From: Rhodanobacter sp. OK091
GTDB taxonomy: Bacteria; Pseudomonadota; Gammaproteobacteria; Xanthomonadales; Rhodanobacteraceae
Length of the DNA stretch: 64,000 nucleotides
Direction of reading: 5' to 3'
Assembly (NCBI RefSeq): GCF_900142825.1
Contig: NZ_FRCH01000004.1
Location: forward strand, 241,014-305,013
Shown in pieces: positions 9,632-19,842 of the stretch; position 1 is the first letter of the stretch; each line of letters starts with the position of its first letter. The notes beneath the pieces are model-generated. The model worked only from the letters and a program-made list of their open reading frames with translations, searched no databases and was not told the DNA's origin. Made by a program: the position numbers and the translations under genes.

Positions 9632-12493
9632 ATGCCTGTCCATGAATCCCCTGCGCTGCGCGCGTTGATCGACGACCGCTACAGCGACCTTGCTGCCCGC
9701 TGCCGCGCCGCCGGCGTGCCATTGCACGACGACGCCGGCGTGGCCGAACGGATCCGGCGCACCTTGCTGGCCAGCGACTTCGCCTTCGAGGTGTGGCGGC
9801 GCCAGCCGCAGCTGCTGGCGCCGCAAGGGCTGGAGCGCCTGCGCTCCGGCAGCGATGCCAGCGCGCGCATCGACGCGCTGAAGCTGCCCGTCGATGAAGC
9901 CGCCTGCATGGTCGCGCTGCGCCGCTTCCGTCACGCCGAGGCATTGCGGCTGGTGTTTCGTGACGTCAACGGACTGGACGAATTGCCGGAAACCTTGTCG
10001 GCCACCAGCGTGTTGTACGAGGCGCTGCTGGGTGTGGCGCTGGACTGGTCCGAACACGCGCTGGCGGCGCGCTACGGCCACAGCCGCACGCAGGAGGGCG
10101 TACGGCAGCGATTGCTGGTGATCGGTTTCGGCAAGCTCGGTGGCAGTGAGCTGAATTTCTCCTCCGACATCGATCTGGTGCTGGCTTATCCGCACGGTGG
10201 CCAGACCGACGGTGCGCGTCCGCTGGACAACAGCGAATACTTCATCCGACTCGGCCGCCAGTTGGTACGGCTGCTGAACGAGCCGACCATGGACGGCATC
10301 TGTGCGCGGGTCGACCTGCGGCTGCGTCCGTTCGGCAATGCCGGTCGCCTGGCGCTGTCGTTTGCGGCCATGGAGCAGTACTACCAGAGCGAGGGACGCG
10401 ACTGGGAACGCTATGCCTGGATCAAGGCGCGACCAGTGGCCGGTGATCGGGCTGCCGGCAAACAGCTGCAGGAACTGCTGCGGCCGTTCGTCTACCGCAA
10501 GTATCTCGATTACACGGCGTTCGCCGGACTGCGTGAGATGAAGGCGCTGATCGATGCGGAAGTGGCGCGCAAGGATCTGGCCGACAATCTCAAGCTCGGT
10601 CCCGGCGGTATCCGCGAAATCGAATTCATCGTGCAGTTGACCCAGCTGATCCGCGGCGGTCGCGAACCCAGCCTGCGGGTGCGCGGCCTGCTGCCGGCGC
10701 TGACCGCATGCGAGGCGCGCGGACACATCGGCGCCGCGCGCGCGCGCATGTTGCGCGAGGCGTATGTGCTGCTGCGCCGTGTGGAAAACCGCGTACAGAT
10801 GCTGCGCGATGCCCAGACTCACGACATTCCCGATGACGCCCTCAGTCGCGAACGCATCGCGCTTAGCCTGGATTATCCCGACTGGGACACGCTGGACGCG
10901 GCACTGGCGAAACAGCGCGCCATCGTCAGCGAGGAATTTGCCGCTGTGCTGATGCCGCAAGGCGGTCGCGCCGCCAGCGTGCCTGCAGCGGACATGGTCT
11001 TGTGGCAACGCGCTTGTGACGGATCGCTCGATGCCGCGGTGCTGGAGGCGTCCGGTTTCGTACCCGGTGCCGAACTCGCGGACGTCCTGCTGAAATTGCC
11101 GCAGGCCGCATCGGTGCGGGCGATGTCTGCGCGTTCGCGCGAACGGCTGGATCATTTGATGCCGCAGTTGTTCAGCGCCGCTCGCGTCACGGTGGCACCG
11201 GTGGCTAGCCTGCTGCGTCTTTGCCGGCTGATGCAGGCAGTGGCGCGGCGCTCGTCGTATCTGGCCTTGCTGGAGGAGCAGCCGGCCGCGCGCAAGCGGC
11301 TGGTGTGCCTGTTCGGCGAAAGCGCTTTCCTGGCGGAGTGCGTGATCGCGCAGCCGTTGCTGCTGGACGACGTGCTCGATCCGCGCATCGATCAACTGCC
11401 GTTCAAGCGTGCCGACATCGCCGCCGAGATCGCCCGTGTGCTGACCACGCTGGACGAGCGCGAGGCCGAGGCCGAACTCGACCGTATCAACGAGTTCAAG
11501 GCGTCCACCGCGTTCCGTCTCGGGCTGGCCTTCAACGACGGTCGCGCCAATGCGGTCGCCACCGCACGGCGGCTCGCCGCCTTGGCCGAATCGGTAGTGG
11601 GCGCCGTGCTGGCGCTGGCCGAGCGCGAGCTGATCGCCCAGCATGGGCGGCTGCCAGGCGAGGGCTCCGGTTTCGGCGTGCTCGGCTACGGTAGCCTCGG
11701 TGGCGAGGAGCTGGGCTTCGCGTCGGATCTGGATCTGGTGTTTGTCTTCGATGGCCGTCGCGCGCAGGCGCTGAGCGACGGTCCGCGCCCGATCGAGGGT
11801 TCGCGCTGGTACCAGCGGCTGGCCCAGCGGGTGATGAACTGGCTCACCATATTGACCCGCGGCGGCCGTCTGTACGAGGTCGATACGCGACTGCGTCCGG
11901 ACGGCTCAAAAGGTCTGCTGGTCAGCAGTCTGGACGCGTTTGCCGCGTACCAGAAAAGCCGCGCCTGGACGTGGGAGCATCAGGCTTTGCTGCGCGCGCG
12001 GCCGGTGGCCGGCGATGCGGCACTCAACCGCGAGCTGGCCAACGTGCGTCGCGAGATTCTTGCCGTGCCGCGCGATCTCTCCGCTGTGCTGACCGACGTC
12101 AGCAACATGCGGCAACGCTGGCGTGCCGAACGCGACCGCTCCGACGCGCGCCAGCTCGATCTCAAGCAGGGCCACGGCGGCCTGCTCGATATCGAGTTTG
12201 CGCTACAAGGCCTGGTGCTGGCGCACGCGACGCAACGGCCCGACTTGCTGGGTGTCACCGCGAATGCCGGCTTGATCGAAGCGTGTCGCACGGCTGGCTG
12301 GCTCGATGCCAATCAGGCCGCGATCCTGACCGTAGCGCATGCCGACCTGCTGCAACGCGCGCTGGCCTGCACGCTGGATCTGCGACCGCGCGTGGCGCCG
12401 CGCGATGCCGAGCTGGAACAGCTGTGCGCAGGCGTGCGTGAAGTCACCGATACGCTCGGTTTCGTCTTCGACGCATCCGGCAACCCGGGATAG
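9632..12493 (+). CDS. glnE: bifunctional glutamine synthetase adenylyltransferase/adenylyl-removing enzyme
   Basis: The 953-residue protein is close to the 946 residues of Escherichia coli GlnE. It has two nucleotidyltransferase domains: the N-terminal adenylyl-removase with GGSELNFSSDIDLVLAY (about residue 170) and the C-terminal adenylyltransferase with GGEELGFASDLDLVFVF (about 690). Each is followed by its helical GlnD-linker-like domain, with RLRPFGNAG and RLRPDGSKG. GlnE adds or removes AMP on glutamine synthetase in response to PII and glutamine. The ATG at 9632 is preferred over an in-frame TTG at 9614; no strong ribosome-binding site is visible for either. Confidence 0.97.
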   Translation: MPVHESPALRALIDDRYSDLAARCRAAGVPLHDDAGVAERIRRTLLASDFAFEVWRRQPQLLAPQGLERLRSGSDASARIDALKLPVDEAACMVALRRFRHAEALRLVFRDVNGLDELPETLSATSVLYEALLGVALDWSEHALAARYGHSRTQEGVRQRLLVIGFGKLGGSELNFSSDIDLVLAYPHGGQTDGARPLDNSEYFIRLGRQLVRLLNEPTMDGICARVDLRLRPFGNAGRLALSFAAMEQYYQSEGRDWERYAWIKARPVAGDRAAGKQLQELLRPFVYRKYLDYTAFAGLREMKALIDAEVARKDLADNLKLGPGGIREIEFIVQLTQLIRGGREPSLRVRGLLPALTACEARGHIGAARARMLREAYVLLRRVENRVQMLRDAQTHDIPDDALSRERIALSLDYPDWDTLDAALAKQRAIVSEEFAAVLMPQGGRAASVPAADMVLWQRACDGSLDAAVLEASGFVPGAELADVLLKLPQAASVRAMSARSRERLDHLMPQLFSAARVTVAPVASLLRLCRLMQAVARRSSYLALLEEQPAARKRLVCLFGESAFLAECVIAQPLLLDDVLDPRIDQLPFKRADIAAEIARVLTTLDEREAEAELDRINEFKASTAFRLGLAFNDGRANAVATARRLAALAESVVGAVLALAERELIAQHGRLPGEGSGFGVLGYGSLGGEELGFASDLDLVFVFDGRRAQALSDGPRPIEGSRWYQRLAQRVMNWLTILTRGGRLYEVDTRLRPDGSKGLLVSSLDAFAAYQKSRAWTWEHQALLRARPVAGDAALNRELANVRREILAVPRDLSAVLTDVSNMRQRWRAERDRSDARQLDLKQGHGGLLDIEFALQGLVLAHATQRPDLLGVTANAGLIEACRTAGWLDANQAAILTVAHADLLQRALACTLDLRPRVAPRDAELEQLCAGVREVTDTLGFVFDASGNPG

Positions 12494-12639
12494 CGGTTGG
12501 ATGCGGCGGTGCCGATGCGCTCCATGGACGGGTGAACGAAGGCCCACCGACGAAGCTTGTCTGGCACCTCGTTAACAGGGCAAGATCAGCGCAAAGCTAA
12601 CGTCACCCGGAAGTATCGACGTCGTTCGCAAGGGGGGAC

Positions 12640-15633
12640 ATGACAAGGCGGTTGCCCGCGATTCTGTTCGCGATCTCGATCTGTATATCCGGTACGCGGT
12701 CAGCCGCCGCATTGGATCCACAGACGCCGTTCCACGCCTTGATTCTCGATCACTGGAGCGTAGAGCAAGGTCTGCCGCAGATCACGGTGCTCGGCATCAC
12801 GCAGGACAGCGCAGGCTTCCTGTGGATCAACACCCAGCTCGCCGTGGCGCGTTTCGACGGCGCGCAGTTTGTCACGTTTGACCGTGCCGCCACCGGGGTC
12901 GACACCAGCATGCTCACTGCTGTCTGGGCAGATCCGCTGGGACAAGTCTGGTTCGGCGGCGCACACGGCTTGTTGCGCGAACGCGACGGCCATTTCACGG
13001 CTCTTGGCGGCGATGCAGTCCAGGCGATCATCGATGCCGGCGACGGCACGCCGCTGCTGGCCACCTCGACCGGTCTGGCGCGGGTGCATGATGGACGGAT
13101 CGTGACGGTTCCTGGCTACAGCGGCCCCGCGTTCAGTCTGCTGCGCGAGGGCAAGGTGCTGTGGATCGGTGGTCTGGGTCGCGTCTGCCGCCTCACGGGA
13201 ACGCTGGATCAATCGACCGTGGCATGCGTGCAACAAGGCGCCGCACCGCGCCAGCCAGTAGGCGTCACCAGCATGGCCAGCACGCACGGTGTCCTGTGGC
13301 TGGGCACGCGCCTCGGGCTGATGCGCATGGACGGGAGTCACATGCTCCCCTCCGGTCTGGGTGACGAACTCGACACCACCTCGATTGAAAGTCTGTTGAC
13401 CGATCGTGGCGGTACGTTGTGGATCGGCACCGTGCCTGCGCTTTATCGGCGCTTGCCTGACACGGGTCTGGAGCGGGTGGACGACGGCGACATCATGCAC
13501 GCCCCATGGATCCAGGCGCTGTACGAGGATCAGGCAGGCAATCTGTGGATCGGCACGCATATCGGCGGTCTGTACCGGGTCTGGAATGGTTGGGCACGGC
13601 GTGTGTCAACTCGCGATGGAGTGGTGGATTCACTGGTCTGGAGCGTCGTGCGCGGACCCCACGGCGAGGTCGTGCTCGGTACCAATTCCGGCCTGGAAGT
13701 CTTTGACGGGCAGCGGGCGCACCCGCTGATTCCGGGCAGCGCGCTGCCGAATCCGTCGGCCTACGATTTGTACTACGACCATCGAGGCCGGTTGTGGATC
13801 GGCACCCGCGCGGGCATCGCGGTCTACGACCACGACAGCAACGTCACTCCATCCGCGTTGTCTGCGCTGGACAGCTGGCAGATCAACGATATCCGCGAAG
13901 CCGCCGATGACGACTTCTGGATCGGCACTTCCGGCGGCCTCTATCGCTGGCATGCCGGCATGCTCAGCCGCGCCGACTCCGGAGCGTTGGGCGCTGCGGT
14001 GATGATCCGCTCGATCCTGCCGCTGGCGCCGGACCATCTGTACCTGGGCACCGAAGATGGGGTACGCGAACTGCGCGATGGCCGCCTGACGCAGCCGGCA
14101 TGGGCCGAGCCGCTGAGCGGCCATTTCGTCACCCGCGTGGCCATGCTGGACCACGACAAGCTGGGTATCGCCACCACCGATGCCGGCGTCGGTGTCATGG
14201 TCAACGGACAGTTGCGCATGACCAGCCAGAAGGATGGCCTGCCCAGCGACAACGCCTGGACGCTCGACGTGCTCAACGGCCAGCTCTACGTCGGCTCGAT
14301 TGTCGGCGCATGGCGGCTGCCGTTAGATCAGCTGCCATTGCCGGGTTCGCCGGCACGCCAGGTTGTACCGCAACTGATTGCCGGTGAGGCGCGCGCTACC
14401 AGCTTGCGCAGTGTGCACTGCTGCAACGGTGGTGCCGGCTCACGCAGCCTGGTCGCCGGTGATGTCATCTGGTACAGCACGACCGATGGCGCGCTTGGGC
14501 TGAATACGCGCACGCTCGGCGCCCAGCCGAAGCCGCCCGCGGCGGCGATCGAATCCATCGAACATGCCGGTGTACTGCTGCCGGGCGAGCCCCTGGATTT
14601 GCGCGAGGGAGTGCGCGACCTGGCTATTCAATACACCGCACCCTACCTGCGCATCGGTACGCTGAAGTTCCGCTATCAGCTGGAGGGCTACGATACGGAC
14701 TGGCAGGACGCGGGTGTCCGGCGCAGCGCGTTCTACACGCACCTGCCGCCTGGCAAGTACCGTTTCCGGGTTGCTGCCACGCTTGCCGGCGCCCCCGGGT
14801 TCGGTCCCGAGACGGATCTGGCGATCCGGATCGAACCGCATTGGTACGAACGCGTGCTGGTACGCGGCATGGCATTACTGCTGTTGTGTCTGACGATCAT
14901 CCTGCTGGTCGCGTGGAGCATGCGCACGCAACGCCGCCGCAGTGCGCGGCTGGAAGAGCAGGTCACCCAGCGCACCGAGCAGCTTGCGCGGGCGGTCGAA
15001 CGCTTGCGTGTGACCAACCTGGCGTTGGCCGAGGAAAGCCACACCGATGCCTTGACCGCGCTGCACAACCGGCGCTACCTGTTGATGCGTCTGCCCGATC
15101 TGCTTGCCGGCGACGAAAGCATCGCGGTGCTGCAACTGGACATCGACTATTTCAAAGACGTCAACGACGGTTACGGTCATGCAGTGGGCGATGCCGTATT
15201 GCGTGCGCTTGGCCGCTTGCTTACGGCTGCGAGACGCGACAGCGACATCACCGTGCGCTGGGGTGGCGAGGAGTTTCTGCTGCTGCTGCGCGACGTCGAT
15301 GCGGCGAGTGCGCTGGCCATCGCGGAACGTCTGCGTCGCGATATCGCCGCGCAGGATTTCATCGATGGCCGCGGCGGCAAGATCAAACTGAGCTGTTCGA
15401 TCGGCTTCAGTCTGCATCCTGTCGCCGCGCACGTCGACAGCTCGACGTTCGATGCGGCGCTGGAACTGGCCGACCTTGCCCTATATCGCGCCAAGCAGGA
15501 TGGGCGCAACGTCAGCGTTGGGCTGGTCGCCACTGCGCCGATACCGGCAGAAATTCTGTGCACGCCGCTGGCGCCACAACTCGATGGACTGCTGGCCTCG
15601 GGTCACCTGCGCTGGGTGCGCGAAGCTTCTTAA
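12640..15633 (+). CDS. two-component-regulator-propeller sensor with Y_Y_Y domain and GGDEF (diguanylate cyclase)
   Basis: The 997-residue protein has a signal sequence (residues 1-25) and a periplasmic pair of seven-bladed propellers. Blades repeat the motif D.G.LWIGT..GL.R (for example GNLWIGTHIGGLYR and GRLWIGTRAGIAVY). Next comes a Y_Y_Y domain (about 630-735), one membrane helix (VLVRGMALLLLCLTIILLVA, about 740-760), a short coiled coil and a GGDEF domain. The active site is GGEEF at 875-879, and an RDSD inhibitory site lies five residues earlier, so the cyclase looks intact and subject to product inhibition. The closest architecture is the hybrid Reg_prop kinases, with the kinase replaced by a cyclase. 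The ligand is unknown; in Bacteroides relatives it is an oligosaccharide. AGGGGG precedes the ATG. Confidence 0.93.
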   Translation: MTRRLPAILFAISICISGTRSAAALDPQTPFHALILDHWSVEQGLPQITVLGITQDSAGFLWINTQLAVARFDGAQFVTFDRAATGVDTSMLTAVWADPLGQVWFGGAHGLLRERDGHFTALGGDAVQAIIDAGDGTPLLATSTGLARVHDGRIVTVPGYSGPAFSLLREGKVLWIGGLGRVCRLTGTLDQSTVACVQQGAAPRQPVGVTSMASTHGVLWLGTRLGLMRMDGSHMLPSGLGDELDTTSIESLLTDRGGTLWIGTVPALYRRLPDTGLERVDDGDIMHAPWIQALYEDQAGNLWIGTHIGGLYRVWNGWARRVSTRDGVVDSLVWSVVRGPHGEVVLGTNSGLEVFDGQRAHPLIPGSALPNPSAYDLYYDHRGRLWIGTRAGIAVYDHDSNVTPSALSALDSWQINDIREAADDDFWIGTSGGLYRWHAGMLSRADSGALGAAVMIRSILPLAPDHLYLGTEDGVRELRDGRLTQPAWAEPLSGHFVTRVAMLDHDKLGIATTDAGVGVMVNGQLRMTSQKDGLPSDNAWTLDVLNGQLYVGSIVGAWRLPLDQLPLPGSPARQVVPQLIAGEARATSLRSVHCCNGGAGSRSLVAGDVIWYSTTDGALGLNTRTLGAQPKPPAAAIESIEHAGVLLPGEPLDLREGVRDLAIQYTAPYLRIGTLKFRYQLEGYDTDWQDAGVRRSAFYTHLPPGKYRFRVAATLAGAPGFGPETDLAIRIEPHWYERVLVRGMALLLLCLTIILLVAWSMRTQRRRSARLEEQVTQRTEQLARAVERLRVTNLALAEESHTDALTALHNRRYLLMRLPDLLAGDESIAVLQLDIDYFKDVNDGYGHAVGDAVLRALGRLLTAARRDSDITVRWGGEEFLLLLRDVDAASALAIAERLRRDIAAQDFIDGRGGKIKLSCSIGFSLHPVAAHVDSSTFDAALELADLALYRAKQDGRNVSVGLVATAPIPAEILCTPLAPQLDGLLASGHLRWVREAS

Positions 15634-15679
15634 CGTCTGTGCAGACGCCCAGCATCGCCGTGCTTTCCGATCGCGTCGC

Positions 15680-16687
15680 TCAGCCCTCGACGTGGCTGCA
15701 AATCCGGTCGCGCAGAACACTTGCGATCATGCCGGTCTCGCGCAGTGGCGGCGCGCGCCCCACCGTGGCCACATCGTCGATATCCTGCAGCAAGCCGGCG
15801 CTGCGCAATGCATGATGAAACCGTTCGATCTTCGCCGGCAGTGGCGCGTTGACGAAGGTTTGCACCGGGCAGCCGACGGCGCAGGCCTCGCTGAGCATGT
15901 TCACCGAGTCGGGCGTGACGACCAGCCGGTCAGCCCAGCCGAGTACGCCGGGATACGGATTGCGACCGTCGTCGCGACCGGCCCAGAGCAGGCCGGGTAC
16001 GCCTCTCAGGGCGTCACGAAAAACCTCGATCAGCGCGGGGGAGGTGCGCCGCGAGGCCAGCACCAGCAGGCTGCCGCCTTCGTGGCGCTGGCGTTGCAGC
16101 AGGCGTGCGGCCAGTTGGCCGGCATAGTCCGCATTCAGCGCGATGCCCTTGCGCGGACCGCCGAGCAGTACGCCGACACGCGGTTGCGGCAGATCGGCGA
16201 AGTTGGGGCAGGATTCGCGCCCGTCGGCCAGCCATGTGTCATCCACCGAATTCAACGAACCCAGCGGCTTCAGCACGTTGGCGCCGTCGACCTGGTCGTG
16301 CTGCGGCGCGATCACCGTATCCCAGTGGGCAGGGTCGATACGCGGATCGAGGATCTGCACGGTGTAGCACTGACGATCGGACAGGCGGCGCAACAAGCGG
16401 GTGAACAGTGCCGCCGCGCGACCGCAGCCGATCGCCACATGGGGCCATGGCGGCGCAAACAGTCCGCGCTGGCTGACGGGCAGGGCGAATCGGTTACCGA
16501 GCGTGAGCCGCGGTGCCAGCCATGACCATGGTGCGCGCGGCTCCAGCAGCAGGTGGCGGATCGGCATCTGCAGATGTTCGGCCAGTGCCAGGGCCTGGCG
16601 CTGATTGCCGGCGGCCGCATCGGTGATCACCCAGCATTCGCCGTGCAGCTTCAGCATGAGCTTGGGCACCGTCGCATTGTTTCCCAA
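15680..16687 (-). CDS. ELM1/GtrOC1-like family protein (COG3660-type), possible glycosyltransferase
   Basis: The 335-residue protein has [20 protein letters not shown] at its start. Later motifs are [26 protein letters not shown] and the C-terminal [20 protein letters not shown]. This is the family annotated in bacteria as mitochondrial fission ELM1 after its plant member. The two-domain layout with a Ser/Glu-rich C-terminal loop recalls GT-B glycosyltransferases. The bacterial role is not established, but members often lie close to lipopolysaccharide genes. Here lpxL and waaA are about 8 kb away. It is convergent with the diguanylate cyclase gene. Confidence 0.85.
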   Translation of the reverse strand: MGNNATVPKLMLKLHGECWVITDAAAGNQRQALALAEHLQMPIRHLLLEPRAPWSWLAPRLTLGNRFALPVSQRGLFAPPWPHVAIGCGRAAALFTRLLRRLSDRQCYTVQILDPRIDPAHWDTVIAPQHDQVDGANVLKPLGSLNSVDDTWLADGRESCPNFADLPQPRVGVLLGGPRKGIALNADYAGQLAARLLQRQRHEGGSLLVLASRRTSPALIEVFRDALRGVPGLLWAGRDDGRNPYPGVLGWADRLVVTPDSVNMLSEACAVGCPVQTFVNAPLPAKIERFHHALRSAGLLQDIDDVATVGRAPPLRETGMIASVLRDRICSHVEG

Positions 16688-16791
16688 ATGAGCACAGTAC
16701 GTTCCCCATAGACGTTATCTGCTGGCGTACGCCCGCCTATACACTTGCACGCCATGACGCCGTCGTCGGCGCTTCCATGCAGAGGATACCC

Positions 16792-17385
16792 ATGACCGAG
16801 TTGCTTTCCGAGGCCAGCCTCGACCAGTTGTTTCGCGACGCCCGTACCTTCAATGCCTGGCTGCCGAAGGATGTGAGTGACGAGCAGCTGCATCAACTCT
16901 ATGAACTGGCCAAATTCGGCCCGACCAGCGCGAACTCCTCGCCGATGCGCGTGGTGTTCGTGAAGTCGAAGGATGCCAAGGCGAAGCTGGCGCCGTTCCT
17001 GTCCGAAGGCAACCTCGCCAAGACCATGGAAGCGCCGGTGACCGCGATCATCGCCACCGACCACGAGTTCTACGAACAGCTGCCGAAGTTGTTCCCGCAC
17101 GCCGATGCGCGCAGTTGGTTCGTCGGCAACCAGCCATTGATCGACACCACCGCGTTTCGCAATGCCACGCTGCAAGGTGCCTATGTGCTGATGGCGGCGC
17201 GTGCGCTCGGGCTCGATTGCGGACCGATGTCCGGTTTCGACAATGCGGGCGTAGATGCGGCATTTTTTTCCGGTACCACCATCAAGTCGAATTTCCTGAT
17301 CAGCATCGGCCATGGGGATGCCAGCCGCAATCTGTTCCCGCGCAGCCCCCGGTTGTCGTTTGACGAAGCCTGCACGATCGCCTGA
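16792..17385 (+). CDS. rutE: RutE-type nitroreductase family protein (malonic semialdehyde reductase)
   Basis: The product is 197 residues (RutE of Escherichia coli is 196). Characteristic stretches are [32 protein letters not shown] and the C-terminal GYxH-like [20 protein letters not shown]. It is an FMN-dependent reductase of the nitroreductase fold. RutE reduces malonic semialdehyde to 3-hydroxypropionate in uracil breakdown. No other rut gene is near, so the family is secure and the pathway is not. The ATG at 16792 follows AGAGGA; an earlier in-frame ATG at 16777 lacks one. Confidence 0.88.
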   Translation: MTELLSEASLDQLFRDARTFNAWLPKDVSDEQLHQLYELAKFGPTSANSSPMRVVFVKSKDAKAKLAPFLSEGNLAKTMEAPVTAIIATDHEFYEQLPKLFPHADARSWFVGNQPLIDTTAFRNATLQGAYVLMAARALGLDCGPMSGFDNAGVDAAFFSGTTIKSNFLISIGHGDASRNLFPRSPRLSFDEACTIA

Positions 17386-17425
17386 AGCAACCCCGCCTTC
17401 AACCCTTTACCCAGGAGTTCCCCTC

Positions 17426-18019
17426 ATGCATGCATTGAAGTATCTCGCTCTCGCCAGCCTGCTTGGCGTCGCCGTATCGGCACAGGCTGCACCGGTCACC
17501 TACAAGCTCGATCCGGGCCACACCATGGTGCTGTTCAGCTGGAACCACTTCGGCTATTCCAACCCCACCGCCGACTTCGGCCTGGGCGACGGGACTGTGG
17601 TGTTCGACGAGCAGAATCCGGCGAAGTCGAGCGTGGACGTGACCTTGCCGCTGGCCAGCCTCGACACCCACGTGCCGGCGCTGGACAAGCATCTGAAGGA
17701 AGCCGATTTCTTCGATGCCGACAAGTACCCGACGGTGACGTTCAAGAGCACCAAGGTGCAGCCGCTGGGCGGCCATAAATTCAATGTCACCGGCGACCTT
17801 ACCGTGCACGGCGTGACCAAGACGGTAGTGCTGGCGGCCACGCTGAACAAAGTCGGCCCGCACCCGATGAGCAAGGCGCAGGCGATCGGTTTCGACGCCA
17901 CCGCCAGCATCAAGCGTTCGGACTTCGGTGTCGGTGCGTATGTACCGAAGGTCGGTGACGAGATCAGCATCCGCATCACCACGGAAGGCTCGGTGCCGAA
18001 GGCCGACGCGGGCAAGTAA
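17426..18019 (+). CDS. secreted YceI-family lipid-binding-like protein
   Basis: The product has 197 residues, with a signal peptide ending AQAAPVTYKLDPGHT and a single YceI lipocalin-like barrel. Family marks are HTMVLFSWNHFGYSNP, FFDADKYPTVTFKST, the GDLTVHGVTK turn and SIKRSDFGVGAYVPKVGDE. YceI proteins bind polyisoprenoid chains in the periplasm; some are base- or osmotic-stress induced. An AGGAG lies 9 bp before the ATG. The gene ends in a terminator shared with the convergent Yip1-like gene. It is 40 bp after the nitroreductase gene and may be read with it. Confidence 0.95.
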   Translation: MHALKYLALASLLGVAVSAQAAPVTYKLDPGHTMVLFSWNHFGYSNPTADFGLGDGTVVFDEQNPAKSSVDVTLPLASLDTHVPALDKHLKEADFFDADKYPTVTFKSTKVQPLGGHKFNVTGDLTVHGVTKTVVLAATLNKVGPHPMSKAQAIGFDATASIKRSDFGVGAYVPKVGDEISIRITTEGSVPKADAGK

Positions 18020-18034
18020 GCTCCCTCGGTCCAC

Positions 18035-18069
18035 AAAAAAACCGCGCCATCGCTGGCGCGGTTTTTTTT
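18035..18069. terminator. bidirectional intrinsic terminator
   Basis: An A-tract, an 8-bp stem ACCGCGCC (18041-18048) with GGCGCGGT (18055-18062), and a T-tract. It can serve both the YceI gene and the convergent Yip1-like gene. Confidence 0.93.
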
Positions 18070-18083
18070 GTGTCGCAGTGGCG

Positions 18084-19346
18084 TCAGTTGGATTTCACGC
18101 CGGCATCCTTCAGCGACTCCAGCTTGCTCATGTCGATGCCGGTAGCGGCCTGTTTCAGCTGATCGATGCCGTCGGCCGTGCCGCTCGCCTTGACCGTGAA
18201 GCGTTTGCCAAGCACCACGCTGTATTCACCGGATTTGGACTCGGTATTCCATGCCTCGTGGATCATGTTGCCGTTCGCGGTGTAGGTTTTCTCGTAACCG
18301 TGGTCGGTTTCCTTTTCCTCTTCCGGCGCCATCGCGGCGGCCATTGCCATGAAGCCCTTGGCGCCGCCGGTATCAGTGATTTCCAAGGTGATGTGCTGGC
18401 CGCTGTCATTGGAGTATTCGGCGGTGGCTTCGGAAATCTGCATGCCCATCGCATTGTTGCGCTGGGCGGAAGTGCTGGTGCGCTTGAGGTTGCCCAGGCT
18501 GTCGGGCAGGAACGCCTTGATCTGATCCGGCGCAAGCGCCTCGACGGTGCCGCTGCCGGATACGGCGCCCATCATCTTGCCCATCGCGGCCGATTGCGCG
18601 GCGTTGTCGCCGGACTTCTGCGCGGCATCCAGTTCCTTGCCGGCTTGTTCGGCGCGCTGGCCCATCGCGGCGAGTTTGCCGAGCGCGCTGTCGCTGTCGA
18701 CGGTCACGCTGTCGCCGTTGCTGCCGGTGATGTGCATGCTGCTTATCGCCGCACCGGTCATCGCCGCCGAGCCGATGACGCTGCCGACGATCAGGACAAT
18801 GATCCAGCTCAGCACGATCGCGATGATGACGCTGACCGCGGTATAGCCGCCGGCTTTCTCCGCCGGGCACTTCATCGTACGCGGCAGACCCAGATACAGC
18901 AGGTAGATGGCGTAGACGCCCCCCGCTACTGTGATCAGCCAGCCCAGCCAGGGCACGATCACCGCAATGCCGGCCACCCAGCCGGCGGTCCATGAGTAGG
19001 CGACGGTCTTGAGCGCCTGCACCATGTCCTTCTGGCCGCCGAAGGTGGGCGCCAGCGCGTTGATGATCAGTGCCATCAAGTAGACCAGCACCAGGGTCAG
19101 CACGTAATGCAGAACCATGCCGACGATGCCCATGCCGATCGGTGTGCGCACGGTGATGCCGAATACGCTGGTGCCGATCAGGCTGCCCTTGATGAAGCCC
19201 GCGACGATCGGGAAGGCAGCGACGATCGCGATGTAACCGGCATAGAGGCTGCTGGTCGTGGCCGATTCGGCGGCGACGACGGGCCACTCGGTCCTGGGTG
19301 TCATCAGGATGGCCTTGACGCGTTCGATGATTTTTCCGAAATCCAT
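18084..19346 (-). CDS. Yip1-family membrane protein with a C-terminal soluble domain
   Basis: The 420-residue protein starts at 19346 after a GGGAG. The N-terminal half (residues 1-205) begins MDFGKIIERVKAILMTPRTE, the usual Yip1/DUF1282 opening, and holds five membrane helices. The C-terminal half (about 210-420) is hydrophilic and carries a Met-rich, Lys/Glu-rich domain (GSGTVEALAPDQIKAFLPD and MAAAMAPEEEKETDHGY) that I do not recognise. Bacterial Yip1 proteins have no assigned function. The added domain may be periplasmic or cytoplasmic depending on topology, which cannot be decided here. Confidence 0.85.
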   Translation of the reverse strand: MDFGKIIERVKAILMTPRTEWPVVAAESATTSSLYAGYIAIVAAFPIVAGFIKGSLIGTSVFGITVRTPIGMGIVGMVLHYVLTLVLVYLMALIINALAPTFGGQKDMVQALKTVAYSWTAGWVAGIAVIVPWLGWLITVAGGVYAIYLLYLGLPRTMKCPAEKAGGYTAVSVIIAIVLSWIIVLIVGSVIGSAAMTGAAISSMHITGSNGDSVTVDSDSALGKLAAMGQRAEQAGKELDAAQKSGDNAAQSAAMGKMMGAVSGSGTVEALAPDQIKAFLPDSLGNLKRTSTSAQRNNAMGMQISEATAEYSNDSGQHITLEITDTGGAKGFMAMAAAMAPEEEKETDHGYEKTYTANGNMIHEAWNTESKSGEYSVVLGKRFTVKASGTADGIDQLKQAATGIDMSKLESLKDAGVKSN

Positions 19347-19544
19347 GGTCTGCTCCCAAAGCAGTTGCAGTTGGCCCGGAACGACACGCCGGGTCGAAAA
19401 TGATGTACCCACTTCGTGACAAAACCTGCAGCAGCCTGCCGGCCATTAGCCGCGGCTGATTCCCCGCTTCACCCCCTCTGCCCCCCGACAGAAGGCTGCA
19501 GCCTGCTACCATTTGCGGCCTGATGTCCAGTCTGGAGTTCGCTG

Positions 19545-19754
19545 ATGTCTCCCCCCCTGTCCGCGACGGTGCCGCTGGTGCCGGCAAATGCCGAAAATCG
19601 TTACGAAGTGACGCGCGCCGACCTGCCGTTGTCCTGTCCGATGCCCGGCATGGAGCTGTGGAATTCGCACCCGAAGGTGTACCTGCCGATCGTCGATGAC
19701 GGCGGGGAATCAACCTGCGCCTACTGTGGCGCGAATTACGTGCTGCGCGACTGA
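19545..19754 (+). CDS. small zinc-finger (zf-CHCC) protein
   Basis: The 69-residue protein has the zf-CHCC arrangement: SCPMPGMELWNSHPKVYLPI followed by STCAYCGANY, giving Cys, His and a C-x2-C pair that would bind one zinc. The family shares the fold of mitochondrial complex I subunit NDUFS6 and is common as a short orphan protein in Proteobacteria; its role is unknown. It lies 88 bp before the glycosyltransferase gene on the same strand, a conserved-looking position. Confidence 0.9.
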   Translation: MSPPLSATVPLVPANAENRYEVTRADLPLSCPMPGMELWNSHPKVYLPIVDDGGESTCAYCGANYVLRD

Positions 19755-19842
19755 TCGTCTGGAGGCATTTAGAGGCATTCGAGCCGCTGGCGGCACCGTT
19801 TTTGCTTGCCTTGGTAGAATGAAAGCCTCCAGCCCAGAGCTC

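Noticed and set aside
9521..11644. 707-codon minus-strand frame opposite glnE
   Set aside because: Antisense shadow; both GlnE nucleotidyltransferase motifs are intact on the plus strand.
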